This document shows, piece after piece, positions 11,374 to 24,016 of a DNA stretch of 64,000 nucleotides (within the stretch, counting starts at the first letter, position 1; the number at the start of each line of letters is the position of its first letter). The position numbers and the translations under genes were made by a program. Under the pieces are notes generated by a model. It searched no databases, was not told where the DNA came from, and was given only the letters and a program-made list of their open reading frames with translations. Source of the DNA: Steromphala cineraria (taxonomy: Eukaryota > Mollusca > Gastropoda > Trochida > Trochidae); NCBI GenBank assembly GCA_916613615.1, contig OU744730.1, positions 20,710,406-20,774,405 on the forward strand, in the 5' to 3' direction.

Positions 11374-13490
11374 TATAAGGGTCTGCATGATAAGTTGTAA
11401 ATTTGGAGAACAAACACTTCGATATCTCAATGACACCAGAAAATGTCTTGATATCGAGCTAATTGTTTTTTTATGGATGTAATTCTAGTATCCTAAGGTA
11501 AATGCATGGTAACTCAATTCTGTCCCCACAGAGGTAACTCAACTCATCCGGTAATATCAGTATTTTATGACTTGAGCTATCTTTGTGGGAGAGAATTGGT
11601 AACCCGGATGTCTAAGAGAAATCAGCTGATACATGTGATACAATAATGCTTTGGCCTCAATTAAGGAAACTCTGATAAACGGAAAATACTAAATGATGAC
11701 TTCTTTGATTCTGGTCAAGTTGGCGTCTCAAGTGGACCTTTGAGACACGAAAGGGGAGTGAGCGAGGGGGAGGCGAGGGGAGCGGGGGAAGGGTTACGGA
11801 GAAGGGGATATGTCAGTCCACTCAAAGCTTTAATACGGACAAAAGCTGACCATGGTCTAAGAACCATTGACAGGGGCTTTCACATAAGTGGGGATTCAGA
11901 TGTTAAAACTCGTCTATATATGTGGCAACAAGTCGGATCGGTCAAGACCGGTCATTAGTAGATTGGGCAGGGGAGCTGGGATGGTATTTGATTCTCTTCT
12001 GTCATTAATCAACGTTTCGTCAACACATTCTAAGTATAGATTAATGTGAATGGACGCATTAGAGTCATGGTTTTGCTAATGTTTCCACTACGCTGCCGGA
12101 AGGCAGGATGAGACCTTTCTGAAGGAACCTTCTTCCCTTTTCCTCTTCCTTTCACTCCAGATTAAGCTTCTATCTACAATGGGGACGCCTTTGCCTGTTT
12201 TCTAAAATCTGGAGTCTGGATGTTCGTTAAATACTGATTGCCGCAAACCCCAGACGTTAAATCTCGGATTATCACTGCGAAATATAGTCACAATGAACTG
12301 ACGTTTTCGTAATTGGAAAGCAAAACCTTTCATAAAAATTTCCTGTGATTCCGGAAAATATGTCTCAAGTATTCAGAGTACGCTGAATACATATCTCAGA
12401 GTAGAGGACGCTGGCTTAGTTACTGAAAGCAGTTGTTTACGTGGGTCTTGTATGATAATCATTTGAAACTATTTAATTATGTTTAGCTTTCTCTCTCTCT
12501 CTCCGTAAGTTGAGAAAGGTTAATATACAACACCACTTTTGTCGTTAGTGTTTGTAATCGTGCAAACCTTGTAAAAATCTTTTTTGTAAATTCAAAACGT
12601 AACTATTCTTATATGTTTCACAATTTACCGATTGTCATCTGCCTGAAGTAAAGCATTTCTCTTCAAATCATAGAGTGCGGGACGATCGTCATATGTAGAT
12701 ATACCTCTGTAGATTCGGATTTTTTATTTGGTAAGGTAAAAACACATTACTTATTTGTTTCTCCGGAACAGAACCTCAGGAGCTCAAGCTTGTTGATTCT
12801 GTCTCACCTATGTCTGCCTTTGCAAGAAAACAAGGTTCTTTAATTAAGTTTGTCATACCTAAAACACACCCAGGTAGAATATATCATAGCAATTCTCACT
12901 ACTTTAGCAAAAATGGAGAACACAATCCCTACAGCGATTTCAAGATAAATGTATCTGAACCTGATTTTGACCAGATTTTGTAAAGTAAAGTTTTGTTGAT
13001 TAAATTATTGTTTTCCATTCTCGTGTTAACGTGCAGTTGCTGTAGAAAGTTTGTTCAAGTGTGCACGCATTTAAACATGAATTAGTAAATGTTTAATGTA
13101 TTTAAGAAAATTGTTAAATTAATTTATTTCTGGGGACAGTTTTCGTTACCTGTTTTATGTGTAAGGCCTCCACCGGTAGGGCGGGACATGTTATGTTTCC
13201 ACAGATTCGTGTTCCATGAACATGCGTGAAAAACATTAATAAATTTGACTTTGACTGTTCTTATATTACGTCATTTGTTTGAAATTACTTCATTTGTTTA
13301 ATAAGTATTTTAGAGTAATTGTAGCTAACTGCAAATGAAGACAGCTATTCAATAGGTTATGTTAAGGTCAGGGTGTGTTAGACACTGCAATCAATATTAA
13401 GACGCATACCAGCAAGGCTTAAACTAGCCAATGACTCAGACTGACCTGAGATATGACTTGCACGAGAAAGTGTCTATGAAGCACAAAAAG
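11374..13490. other. Intergenic DNA without recognisable genes
   Basis: Contains a purine-rich patch (11745-11805), a short (CT)n run at about 12489-12502 and otherwise unremarkable AT-rich DNA. The 72-codon frame at 11740-11958 reads through the purine-rich patch and is not convincing. Confidence 0.5.
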
Positions 13491-13494
13491 GCTA

Positions 13495-13690
13495 GGATCT
13501 CGTGTTATCTTATTTAATCATAATAATCTGTGTATTTATATCGCGCACTTTCCATCCACTGCATACTGGGCTACTCACAATTACAACCCTAAAGGAATTG
13601 TACTTCTTTAGCAGCTACTAAGCGCTAAGCGCGACCATGTAGTTTCGTACTTCCTGTTTGCAGGTACCAATTTTAACGACTGGGTGGACT
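13495..13690 (-). repeat. Dispersed short repeat with (ATT)n-type tail
   Basis: Shares GGAATTGTACTT, GCAGCTA, AGCGC, TTCCTGTTTGCAGGTA and CTGGGTGGACTGAGT-like words with 36127-36345. It also matches the reverse complement of 45245-45390 (TAGCAGCTGTGAAAGTACAC). AT-trinucleotide runs lie at the same end in each copy. This is a SINE- or LINE-tail-like family; orientation is assigned from the ATT tail. Confidence 0.6.
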
Positions 13691-14067
13691 GAGTCACATT
13701 TTTAAACGTATTTAAATAGTTAAAATGAAATAGAGATTCCCTTTCCTGATTTTTTGGGGGTTCAATTTGTGTGGTACCTATTTTCGTCAATATCATTGTA
13801 GCTCGAATAACTTCATATGTAAGGGTGTGCAATAGCGAGTTTAAAGGGACCCGCCGTCCCCAACACAAATGGCCTTCGGCCCGTGCTGAGAAGCCTGCTC
13901 ATTATTGAGCTGAGCTACGCTTTACCGCTGAGATGGGGAGAAGAGAGCGGTTTAGGGTTCGCTTTTCTTTAGGGGAATCCCCTCGTTAATCATGCGCGCT
14001 GATTGGTTAATAATACACCCACTACTTTTGACATATATTGTATTGGGCGAGACTGTAATAAATAATA
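13691..14067. other. Non-coding DNA
   Basis: A more GC-rich stretch (13845-13990) with GGGACCCGCCGTCCC and CCTTCGGCCCGTGCTGAG follows the repeat and may be part of it. There is no reading frame of interest. Confidence 0.35.
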
Positions 14068-14095
14068 TCTCTCTCTCTCTATATATATATATATA
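14068..14095. repeat. (CT)n(AT)n microsatellite
   Basis: A run of CT dinucleotides passes directly into a run of AT dinucleotides. Simple sequence seen directly. Confidence 0.9.
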
Positions 14096-16860
14096 ACGTT
14101 TTAGTTTCGTAAGAGTATTTTAATTTTAATATCCAAACGAATGCGCTTGCCAAGACATTGTAAGTTTTCAAGTTTCGCTAATGACTGGAGTATTGACAAA
14201 GCGTCATGAAACTTACTCAGTGAAACAATGCTAAGGATTTTCTAATTCTGATAAAAAAAATAATTTAATTATGCTATTTTCATACAATCTCAATTGATGT
14301 CTGAATCACATGACAACGGTAAAGTGTTTTTAAAAGGAAATTGTATACAAACAGTATTGTCTGTATATCATGAACGCCTTCTAGCTTGTTTATTTAGAGT
14401 CCTCTTTGTTTAAATCACCACAAAATGTTATATATCTGTTTATATCGGAGTGGTATAACCATTAAAAAAAACCGCTCCAAAAACAAGATAAGGAACATGT
14501 CATGGTTTATTTACAAAATATGTGTATTTGGCTATTGTTTGTTTAATAATTTCAAATTAGGAAATAAACATGTTTCAATTTAGTTAAATTTATAAAACAC
14601 TTAATTTTATCAACAAATTGTGATACAAATGTTTTTGAAAAGTTTGTTTAAAAAGTTATCAAATTGAAGAATAATTTCTGTCTAGTGTAAAATATGAAGA
14701 TAATCAATCATTAAACAAACAAAAATTCTAAAAAAATACCATTCAACTTCATTGGATAGTTTATACTAAGAAAGGACACGGGAATTTTCTATTAAGCTAC
14801 GTATACTATTTGCTACAAATGATTGGCGAAACCTGCGTCTATACGGTAGTGAAGAGTAACAGTGTGGGTTAAATCATTTTTCAATTTATTTGGTTTCATC
14901 TAGCTGATGCCGTAGACAACTTCAAAATGAGGCATACCAAATAATTAACATTTGAAAACCTACATGTAAACATTTAAACGGATCCCTTAGCTTTTGAATT
15001 TTCACAATTTCTTGTGTTTGTGTTCAGATTTATGAATCGGGAATACGAGTGGATACTCAAATAAGCGTTGTACAGCCCGTTCGCCAATTGTTTGTGTTTA
15101 TTGTTTTAAAAAAAAACAATGTTTAAACCAATAACTTTATAAAAACGTTGCTGCTCATAATAACTGCCGAGACATCTAATAGATAGGAAAGGTAAGAGGT
15201 TTGGAAATTGAAACAATTTTGTCATCTATTCATTTTGTTTTGTGATTTTTCATGGTTAAATAACATCGTTTTGAATATGTGTGATACACTGAACAGCCTG
15301 AAATAACACTTGATATAACGGGGAACTGTCATTTGATGTTGTGTATTATGGAGCCGGATGTAACAGATAACAGGTGTGAGACGTCAGTTTATTGACGTCC
15401 AGTGACTCTAGTCATGTGTCGTAACAGGTCATATAACTGCCGGGTCACTGTTTGATGGCGCCATCCTGTCTGGTTGAGTGGACGATGGATACACATACAA
15501 GACATATACAAGACAATTGCCGCCAATTAAACGATATTTCAATCCCCGACAGAATGTCTAGCTTTCCATTATTGATCACTTCTTATATGGTTCTTATTTA
15601 CGATCTACAGAATACAAAATTAGATAGAAAAAAATATCTCAACTTTACAAGCTGCAGCGAATATTGAATGTTAATCAAGAGAAAACGAAGATAATCCATC
15701 GCCTACGATGTGGAATCGTTCTTGCCGTTATTTTATTCGATGATAACATATATTGAAATTTTAAAAAGTAATTTTTGATGTTATTCACCCTAATATATTT
15801 AACGAAAGGGCTCATGATATGAAATGGTAAGAAACATATCTTCATCAACTCTGAAAGACTATTTAATAAAATACGATATTGTTTGACATTTTAATTTGAT
15901 ATACCTCACAGAATTAATTATCAAAGAAAGCAAGAATCTTCTATTATATAACAAGTTGATAAAAATGGATAATTTTTCCAATGAAATTAAACATATATAA
16001 AACCTTTTTTTCGAAATAACCGTTTCCTATTGCAAGTAATGACTACATATGAATATCATATACAAAGTGCGGTAAAGATGATAATTATATTTCAAAAGGG
16101 AAAATTAGTTTCGTCTCATTTATCATAGATGTTTACCTCTATTTTATACTTTCTTATTTAGCTTATTTCAAATTTATGAGAACATCCACAAAATTAAAAA
16201 AACAAATTAAAGAGAAAAAAAACAAGAATTGTACAACGACTCCTACTTATTATATGGAAATACTATATTGGAAGTTATTTTGATTATTATTCGTGTCTCG
16301 TGCAAATCTTATCTTAATTTGATTAATAGAATATTAGGTTAATGTTTTTTAAACGACAATGAATAGAATTACAAAGAATTATGAATGTTGTAATTAATCT
16401 AGGGAAGATATTTGACATTTCTTGTAAAATACTGTCCAAATATTAAAGTAAGTAAAAAAATAATGTTTCACAATTAAATGTGTATATATTACATTACTTC
16501 ATCACGTTATGCAAATAACATATTTTAAACATAATAAACTATATGTGGAAATTTACGATTTAATATTCTCATCAACATCTTGGCATTGGTAAATAGTCTA
16601 TAAAGGAGGTTGGATACCTTTGTTACTGAGCATCGGTATCGGGCAGATTGTTTTATTGAATAGTTTATACTTTTTGGTGTATTTTTCACTGACAGTGTGA
16701 GGGCAGAAATTTTTTAAATTAAATATTCAATTAAGTTAATAAAAATAATCACTGTAATATAACTGTGTACATAAGTATTTGTTATTTGATGAAATTTATT
16801 TTACTAATTAACCGTTAAAACTAACGAAAAAGATCTAAAAGATCTGAAGCACACCAGACT
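14096..16860. other. Very AT-rich intergenic DNA with one denser patch
   Basis: Almost all is AT-rich and featureless. The exception is about 15335-15500: repeat-free, higher GC, containing GACGTCAGTTTATTGACGTC (two CRE-like TGACGTC words facing each other at about 15381-15400) and GGCGCCATC. That patch could be a regulatory element. The 71-codon frame starting at 15452 is not convincing. Confidence 0.45.
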
Positions 16861-16864
16861 TCAT

Positions 16865-17195
16865 ATTTGATTTTGCTGTAGGGTGTGGCGAATGTGGTTT
16901 CCCCCTTAGTAGGGGGTCCTCGGGGTCACAAATCCTAGAATTAAGTGTATAGGCGATGTGATATAAATCATAACCCTTAGTGGCCAAGAAGTCTGTACTC
17001 AAAGTTTCAACTTTCTAGGCCTTATGCTTCTGGAGAATGACAATGAAAGAAAATGAAAATAGGTTTAAAGGGCGTGGCAACTTTGGCCCTTAAAAGGGGC
17101 CCCAGGGCAAAAAAAAATATAAATGTTAATTCCCACTAGTCAAGTAGTCTGTCCACAATGTTTAAGCTTTGTAGGCCTTCATAAAATAATAAATA
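16865..17195 (+). mobile_element. 'AGCTC' family dispersed element, degraded copy
   Basis: Two diverged units share GGGGTCACAAATCCTAGAAT, TGGCCAAGAAGTCTG, TTCTAGGCCTTATGCTTCTG and GAAAATAGGTTTAAAGG with the 7.1 kb and 49-50 kb copies. The terminal AGCTCATC border is not preserved. Confidence 0.65.
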
Positions 17196-18138
17196 TTTTA
17201 CAAAAATCGTCATTTAAAAAAAAAGGGCTATTTTTGTATGGATTTATTCATATATCTTTGATGCCCTTTTTACTGCATTAGTTTATTTCTATACGTCAAT
17301 GTTTTAAAAGAAAAACATGAAATTAACAATTACATTCACAAGTTAACTTTTTAAAGATTTTTTAAAATTATTTTATTTTCATCATTGGGTGCCGTAACGG
17401 GAGTGCCCTTCTTGCACAAATACTGTGTTGACATGGTATTTTTATGAAATAATTTTATTCAAGACATATTTTCAGTGAAGAATTATCGGAATGTTGACTC
17501 TTGTATATCATGGATGAACTTTACTATTCGGATATGTTTCTGTACAAATCGACGGAATATCAACTTGATAAATTTGTCAGAATGACTATTCAATTAAGCA
17601 AATTCTATTCAATTTTCGACGAACTAAAACGTATTTCAAAATAACATAGTTGTATGTACAGTAGTGTTTTCGGCACATAATCAAGTCATTATCATGATGA
17701 TTTTAGTTGAACAGAGAGATAAATAACATGACTATTTAAAAGAAGTAAATAGTTGCAGAAAGTTATTTTAAACAAAACACGTTTTAAATAAACAGGATTG
17801 TAAGAACAATTAGGAATTAGGACAATATAATTAAGAAATACTTCATATGAAGCAATGTCCCATTGCAGCCTAGATTTACTTTTGACATTTAATAGGAGAC
17901 ATTTATGGATAAAACATGTTAGAATTACAACATTTTCGTAATTAGGGAAAGCAAAACTGATTAAAAGCAACTACTTTTGACGGGAGACCAACGAATCGGA
18001 TTAGCTCATGATTACATCGTCATCAAAATCAGATTACTACAGCCAGGTCAGCCAGAAAGCTTTTTTACTGCTACCGTACTTCCTCTGATAAACACGTCTC
18101 AGTTAATAGTTAACTTCCTCAAACAGTTTCAATTCATC
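17196..18138. other. AT-rich intergenic DNA, nothing recognised
   Basis: No gene or repeat family supported. Short frames on both strands at 17692-18204 have no recognisable domain, and the right one runs into the MITE that begins at 18140. Confidence 0.5.
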
Positions 18139-18139
18139 G

Positions 18140-18332
18140 TTAAAGGGACAGAGCTATCAGGGTTTTTATTTTGGAAACGAAATTCAAGGGGACATTTCAG
18201 TTAGTGCATATAATGATATTAGAACATGATTAAAACCAACAACTTTATTTTTTTTATATTTGACAGCTTGATAAACAAGAGCACACAAGCGAATTTCGTT
18301 TCCACAAAAAAACGATAGGGCTGTCCCTTTAA
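18140..18332. mobile_element. TTAA-flanked AGGGACAG MITE, intact copy
   Basis: The element (18144-18328, 185 bp) begins AGGGACAG and ends CTGTCCCT, with TTAA directly on each side (18140-18143 and 18329-18332). Inverted repeats extend about 45 bases per arm, through CTATC, TTTTGG and GAAACGAAATTC. A TTAA duplication is the hallmark of piggyBac-type transposition. No transposase is encoded, so it is non-autonomous. Confidence 0.82.
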
Positions 18333-18468
18333 GAAAAATAGTTCATGATATGCAAGTTGAAAATAAGATTAAACTGTTTCTGAAATGCTGCCGAGTTTCG
18401 GCATTTGCACCAAATCAACTTGCACCCTTCAAACCGTTGATAAAACTTAATTCTAATCCCACCGGTAT

Positions 18469-19036
18469 GCATCTTCCTACGCAAAGCCTAAAACGCCAGT
18501 TTCCAAATTGTCAGTTTTAAGACTTGCTGCCGACCCTTGAGTTTTCTGTGCTGATATCAGCGCCCCTACAGGCGATTGTTAGCAACCTCCAGTTACTTTC
18601 AGATTGGACTATTGCTTTCTCTCATAGAGAGCAATCCCTGAAAACTCAAGGGTACACAGAAAGGCATAAAACTGACAGTCCTGAAACTGGCATTTTAGGA
18701 TTTGTGTAGGAAGATGACCGGTATGTAACACCTTGGGATATAGGCATCGCCTTGTCCGTCCGTCTGTCTGTCCTTCATCAATTCGGTTCCGGAACAGAAC
18801 ATAAAAACTGTAATATCTAGCTGTATTAAACTTGGTATGTGGATTGGTCATCATCGGTAGATGCGCCTTTTGGTAGTTTAAACTTCTTGGGGTCTCATTT
18901 TTGGCGATTTGTAAAAAATGGAAACGTAACTTATATTTTCGTTTCCGTACCGGATTAAAGATCTTTAAGGGTCGGCAGCAAGGCATAAAACTGAGAGTTC
19001 GAAACTGGCATTTTACGCTTTGCGTAGGAAGATGAC
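18469..19036. mobile_element. Composite fold-back element with three inverted arms
   Basis: The left arm (18469-18541: CATCTTCCTACGCAAAGCC...GCTGCCGACCCTTGAG) is matched in reverse by an arm at 18966-19036 (AAGGGTCGGCAGCAAGGC...TTTGCGTAGGAAGATG). A shorter reversed copy lies at 18640-18714 (ACTCAAGGGTACACAGAAAG...GTGTAGGAAGATG). Between the last two is a TCCGTCCGTCTGTC block. This looks like one element inserted into, or duplicated within, another. The 157-codon minus-strand frame across it is repeat-derived. Confidence 0.7.
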
Positions 19037-20811
19037 AACTTGATGAGTTTGAGTTATATAACAATAATGGCGTCTTCGTCACCTGGTGCTAGTACTACTG
19101 GCGTCCACATTCCACATTTTTTTAAAATTGTAACTTTAACTAACCAAACTAAAAGTAGAACGTGTTAGGGATGCCGATAACGGTAATAGCTCATGTCTAG
19201 GTTGCCATTGTAAAATAGGAAGAAACTATTTTGAGAGAATACGGTATAATTACCTAATGTCTTGGTCAATGTGATGTGTTGACCTTCGTTGGTTGCATGA
19301 AGGGACTGCTCGAAATAAAAATTACCCAATTACCAGAAACTCGATGGAGAATTGTGATGATTATTGCTGATTTGATATGTACTAATCGTAACAACTAATA
19401 ATTGTTGGTTATTCGAAATTGGAATAAGTATTTCTAATTTCGAAACGTAGAAAATAAAATTACGTCGATATAACCAGCTGGTGCAGCAAAGAATTCAAAA
19501 GTTTTGTAAACAAATGAAGATTGCACCATTTTATCATTGTTACCTGTAATTTTGAAAATTTGAAGTATTGAATGCGAGTGACGCAATGCGGTAAAGTCAA
19601 AATAGCTTAAAATATATTACATGCGATCATATGGTTTAAGTTATTATATACATACATTAACACTTCAAAGGTGAGTGAGTTATTGTTTAACTCCGCTTGG
19701 GCAGTATTGCAGCCATTAGCGGCACTTCAAAGGTATATAATTTGAAATTACTGCATGTAAGTGACGCAATGTGGTAGCGATATGGCTTGAACGGATATGA
19801 TATGCGATCATGTGATTATTTTAAACAGATATCAAGCATTTCAATAATATCTCGTGAAAAACAGGGATTTAAGACGTCTCAATCTCCAGGCCCTTTAAAA
19901 GGGACAGTTGGACACGTGTAGTCAAGGAAGTTAACTGTTTATCAAGCGAATATTCATTTTTCAAAAATGAAAACCTGGTGTTTGGTGCTGTTAAGATGAT
20001 GAATTGCAGATATTAATAAACCTCTCAAATTGTGTGTCTTATACAAAATTCGTTACAATTCCCCAAACTTAACATTAATTCTATTTATGGTCGAGTTCGA
20101 GAGTATACTGATGTAAACGCCTGGACAATTGTATATAATCTAGTAAAAACGTCGAAGGTACTTGTCGAATTGGAAACGCACACAACGCAATAGCAACGTA
20201 CATGTAGTAAGAAGAAGGAAAGAACATGGTTGTATTGATAACGTTGAAGTTGAGTTTAGAGCGGAGCTGACACGAATTGAAGGCTACTTCTTGTGATAAT
20301 AGGATGTTTCCGTGGTACACATTGCGTTTTAATATTTTTTGTCATTTTTGAAATCGCAGAGCAGACGCTGTATCTGTGAGAACGCATGCCTAATGTGAGG
20401 GGAGGGTAAGATACTTACCGTCAATGTCATGTTGGAAGTTTTGGTATTGTAAATTTGAAAAACAGACTTCCGCCGTACTTATTTTGTTTAAAAGAGATAC
20501 ATAAATTACTTATCTGTATTGACAAAGGGTTATTAGTATATCATATAATCCTTTATGTGATCATAAAACCGATCAAATGAATCAGTAATTCTGTGTAACG
20601 GGTCGTGTTAACATCTCCCAGACAGTTTGTTTTGGGTCCAATTAGGTAACGCTCAATTACTATTCTAGGCTAAGTACATATCGTTTATTTTAAAGGATGG
20701 CCATTACAATAACATCCTTGATTACAGTCATTAGTGTGACAAGTCTATACGTCATTGCTGGCTCTTTGAATGTGACATTGCAGTTTACCTTTTTTCACAA
20801 TTTGAGCAAGT
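19037..20811. other. Intergenic DNA without recognisable genes
   Basis: Only the SINE-tail fragment at 19681-19726 is recognised. A TTTAAAAGGGACAGT word at about 19895 may be a solitary end of the TTAA-type MITE. The rest is AT-rich. Confidence 0.45.
19681..19726 (+). repeat. SINE tail-domain fragment
   Basis: GTGAGTGAGTTATTG precedes CTCCGCTTGGGCAGTATTGC and CCATTAGCGGC. It matches the fragments at 9308 and 20836 and resembles GTGAGTGAGTT-type repeats common in gastropod DNA. Confidence 0.5.
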
Positions 20812-20873
20812 GAGTCATGAGTGAGTCATTGATGAACGCCGCTTGGGCAGTTTTAAGCCAGTAGCGGCCTCTC
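20812..20873 (+). repeat. SINE tail-domain fragment
   Basis: GTGAGTCATGAGTGAGTCAT leads into GAACGCCGCTTGGGCAG and CCAGTAGCGGC, the same short domain as at 9308 and 19681. Confidence 0.5.
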
Positions 20874-21229
20874 AATTTCAAAAGGAATACGAGAAATGTC
20901 TTAGAACACTATCTATCAGCAGGAGTTTAAAGGGTCAGAAACACGTTTTTGGGTAATTTCATTTCTTGAATCTTGTAAAGAATAAACATTGATCATCTTC
21001 AGCTTATCAAATATCTCAATACTCATCCAGTTTTTCCCCTTATCTGTTGGTGGCCATTTTATGTGAACACCTAAAATAGTACCCTAATTATGCTTCTGCC
21101 CCTTTGTCACATTTCAAGTATGTTAATTGCAATTAGCAATTCTCTGGATAATAGGTTCTTTGTTAACCTACTGAGACCTCATAACTCAAGTACTTGCTTA
21201 TATCATTTTCAAAGAAACATAAAATGCAT

Positions 21230-21492
21230 TTTTATAAACAAAGTATTTTATTGGCACTAAAATATCACTAAATAATTGAAGCACTGGAAAATATGAAGAA
21301 GCAGAAAATATATCTTTAAATATAAACATGAAGTACCTTACATCATTTGATCATTTTGATTTCAAATAACAAAAAATACAAAATTTTTATAAAACAAAGC
21401 ATTTTATTGGCACTAAAATATCACTAAATAATTGAAGCACTGGAAAATATGAAGAAGCAGAAAATAGATCTTTAAATATAAACATGAAGTAC
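21230..21492 (+). repeat. Direct duplication of a ~106-bp segment
   Basis: The segment at 21230-21336 recurs at 21386-21492, offset by exactly 156 bases. It is nearly identical through TTTTATTGGCACTAAAATAT, GAAGCACTGGAAAATATG and AACATGAAGTAC. The few differences indicate a fairly recent local duplication. Confidence 0.88.
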
Positions 21493-23260
21493 AGAATGTC
21501 ATGTATAATAATGTAATGTAATAAGAAATAAGAAAAAGAAACTAAAAAATACAACCATGGATCATCTATAACTTGACACAAACAAACCCTGTGAACAGGA
21601 GACAGTCCTAGTATAGTATCACACTTCTCTTGAGATCACCGTACTTAACTTCATAGAGGAAGTCAGCTTTCACAGACTGATTCAGTCTCTATTCAGAAAC
21701 AAAGAGTTGGCTTGAAGGCACAGGCACATGTATCGCGAAAGGGTTTGAAAGAGAAATTTGCCCATAGACCCTAACCTTTGACTGCATAGATGAATATATT
21801 GTAGCAGTATAGGGTCTTTAGACATAAGTGTCTCTCAAACACTGTTCTTGGTGATGCATGTCCCTGTGGTTAAAGGTAAACAAGTTCTATAGACAATGTT
21901 GTGAAGAGGTGCACTATTTGGGCAGATGTCAACCCAAAAGTTAACGGGGATGGCAATGAAGTTTTGAAAAAGAAGCACCTGAACTGCATGGTTCAAGAGT
22001 AATATGAATAAAACTAAAGTTTGAACCAAACCAAAAGCAGCATGCTTCAGTTCATCAGCTGAAAATAGCCATCCCATGATGTTACTGTTGGCACTGAAAC
22101 ATCCATAATATACAGTAGTAGTTTACTTTCCAGAGAATTTATTCTCTTCAAAACATATTTCAATGCCTATCATGGAAACAAGAGTTTCATTTGCACCTTA
22201 CCAATTGAATTTGTATCATTTCTTGTACTTTTTCAATTGAGGGCTATTGCAGCATTTAAACACCAAACTGTTACCAAACCTGTAATGGAATACTCCTTGA
22301 GAAGTATCTGAACAGATAAATCAATCCAGGGGAAAAGCATATATAGTTATTACTACATTTTCATTAACTAGTTTAGATTTATAAGATAAAATATAATTTT
22401 AATTGGCAAGTTTGGATCTGGTACTTATCCAAGAGGTTTGTTAAGATCATTCTACATATACTGACCCTCACTAATTTTCTCAAGATTCTTCAATGGTACC
22501 AATGGTATGAGGGCATAGTAAGGAATGCCGTACATGACCAAATCTACAGATACAGTTATCAGAACGTCATAATCATAATATCCACTAATCCACCATGTAC
22601 AGTTTAGTAAACAGAGGTATATCATAAGTTACTGAACTATTGTTTAGTTCAGCCTGAACAGTTTTTCAGTCACATTCAGCATAAAATCTAGAGCCCTAAC
22701 TGACACCAAAATTATAAAAAATCCGTTGGTCAGGTAATTAAACCTTTTTAATTGGTGAACTGATAGGTATGGCAAGAAACTTTATGGTACCAGCACAATA
22801 TATGTTAAAAAACGTGTGGTTTCAGACAGGCTATATATTTATATGTGGTTTGCACATGTCAAAGTTACAGGACCGCTACTCTGTTCAGAACCCGATTTGT
22901 TTGTCTGGAACCTTCAGCTACAGTTTGAATTTCAAATATTACTCGGGTACCCTTTAGGGCTTCCACTGGTCCCAAAAAGTGGACTTGAGTACTCGATATA
23001 TAAAAGAGGTCACGTAATTCTTGTTCAGCACAGATATCATCCAAACTAATACATGATCATATACAAAATATATTGAAAACACTTTTTATGAAATGGTAAT
23101 TTTTATCATATAACTTCTTACAGCACAGACAAACAATTTGGCTAAGACAGTCCCATGTGGTTTATACAAGACAAAATAAAATGCTTATAAACATAACTAC
23201 TGTTTCAGAAACAACATGACCTATAGTTTAAATAAACAAGCAGCTGACATTGTCGAGCTA
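21493..23260. other. Intergenic DNA, no recognisable gene
   Basis: AT-rich. A 77-codon plus-strand frame (22816-23049) and an 80-codon minus-strand frame (21835-22077) show no domain. A diverged trace of the SINE-tail domain may be present at about 22627-22680. Confidence 0.45.
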
Positions 23261-24016
23261 TATCCCCCGCAAAATGCACAATATGTATAGGTTTTCCTCA
23301 TCATATTGCCGATTAATTTTTGTCGCACAAATTAACTAAATATTTCCAGGATATGAAAGAAACTGTTCTAATAAAAAAACTAAATCATACCAACTTTATG
23401 TTCACTGTTGGGCATAATTCGACTTAACTGACAAAATAAAAATCAAACGAATGAATTTATGTATTATGTATTTGGATCTCCAAGATCAATTTGATCATAT
23501 TTAAACAAACATATTTTCAAAATTATTCTTCATGACACACCAACATATGATTTTGTATCTCCATAACAAATTTGATCAAAATGTGATGATTAGTTTAGTT
23601 GTGAGATAGACAGGACTTGTAACAGATTTCCAACAGAGTCCTCAATTTTTGCCAAAAAAGGCAAAATTTTATCAAAATATTTTCAAAATTGTTCTTCATG
23701 ACACACCTTCACATGATTATGTATCTTCATATCAAATTTTATGAATATGTGATGATTAGTTTAGAAGTTGTGAGCCGGACGGGACTTGTAACAGATTTCT
23801 TACAAAATTTACCACTTTTTCTCCAAAATCCTAATATTTTATGTAGATTTTCAGAAAATTGTTTCTCATGACACATTATTACATGTTTCTTCATGTCCAT
23901 AACAAATTTGAATTGAAATGGTTGATTAGTTAGAAAGTTATGAGCCGGACACAAAGTGTAACGGACGGACGGTACCCATTTTAACACCCCCCGCAACTTC
24001 GTTGTTGCGGGGGATA
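23261..24016. mobile_element. TA-flanked inverted-repeat element with CCCCCGCAA ends and internal ~180-bp repeats
   Basis: A perfect 12-base inverted repeat bounds the element: TATCCCCCGCAA (23261-23272) and TTGCGGGGGATA (24005-24016), consistent with a TA target duplication. The right end forms a strong hairpin (CCCCCGCAAC, then GTTGCGGGGG). Inside, about three diverged units recur, each with TTCATGACACA, TGATGATTAGTTTAG, GTGAGCCGGAC-like and GACTTGTAACAGATTT words, and then a GGACGGACGG run. There is no transposase frame. Confidence 0.8.

Noticed and set aside
18609..19082. 157-codon minus-strand frame, second longest in the window
   Set aside because: It runs across inverted arms of a fold-back element. 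The peptide contains the same segment twice because the DNA arm is duplicated, and no domain is visible.
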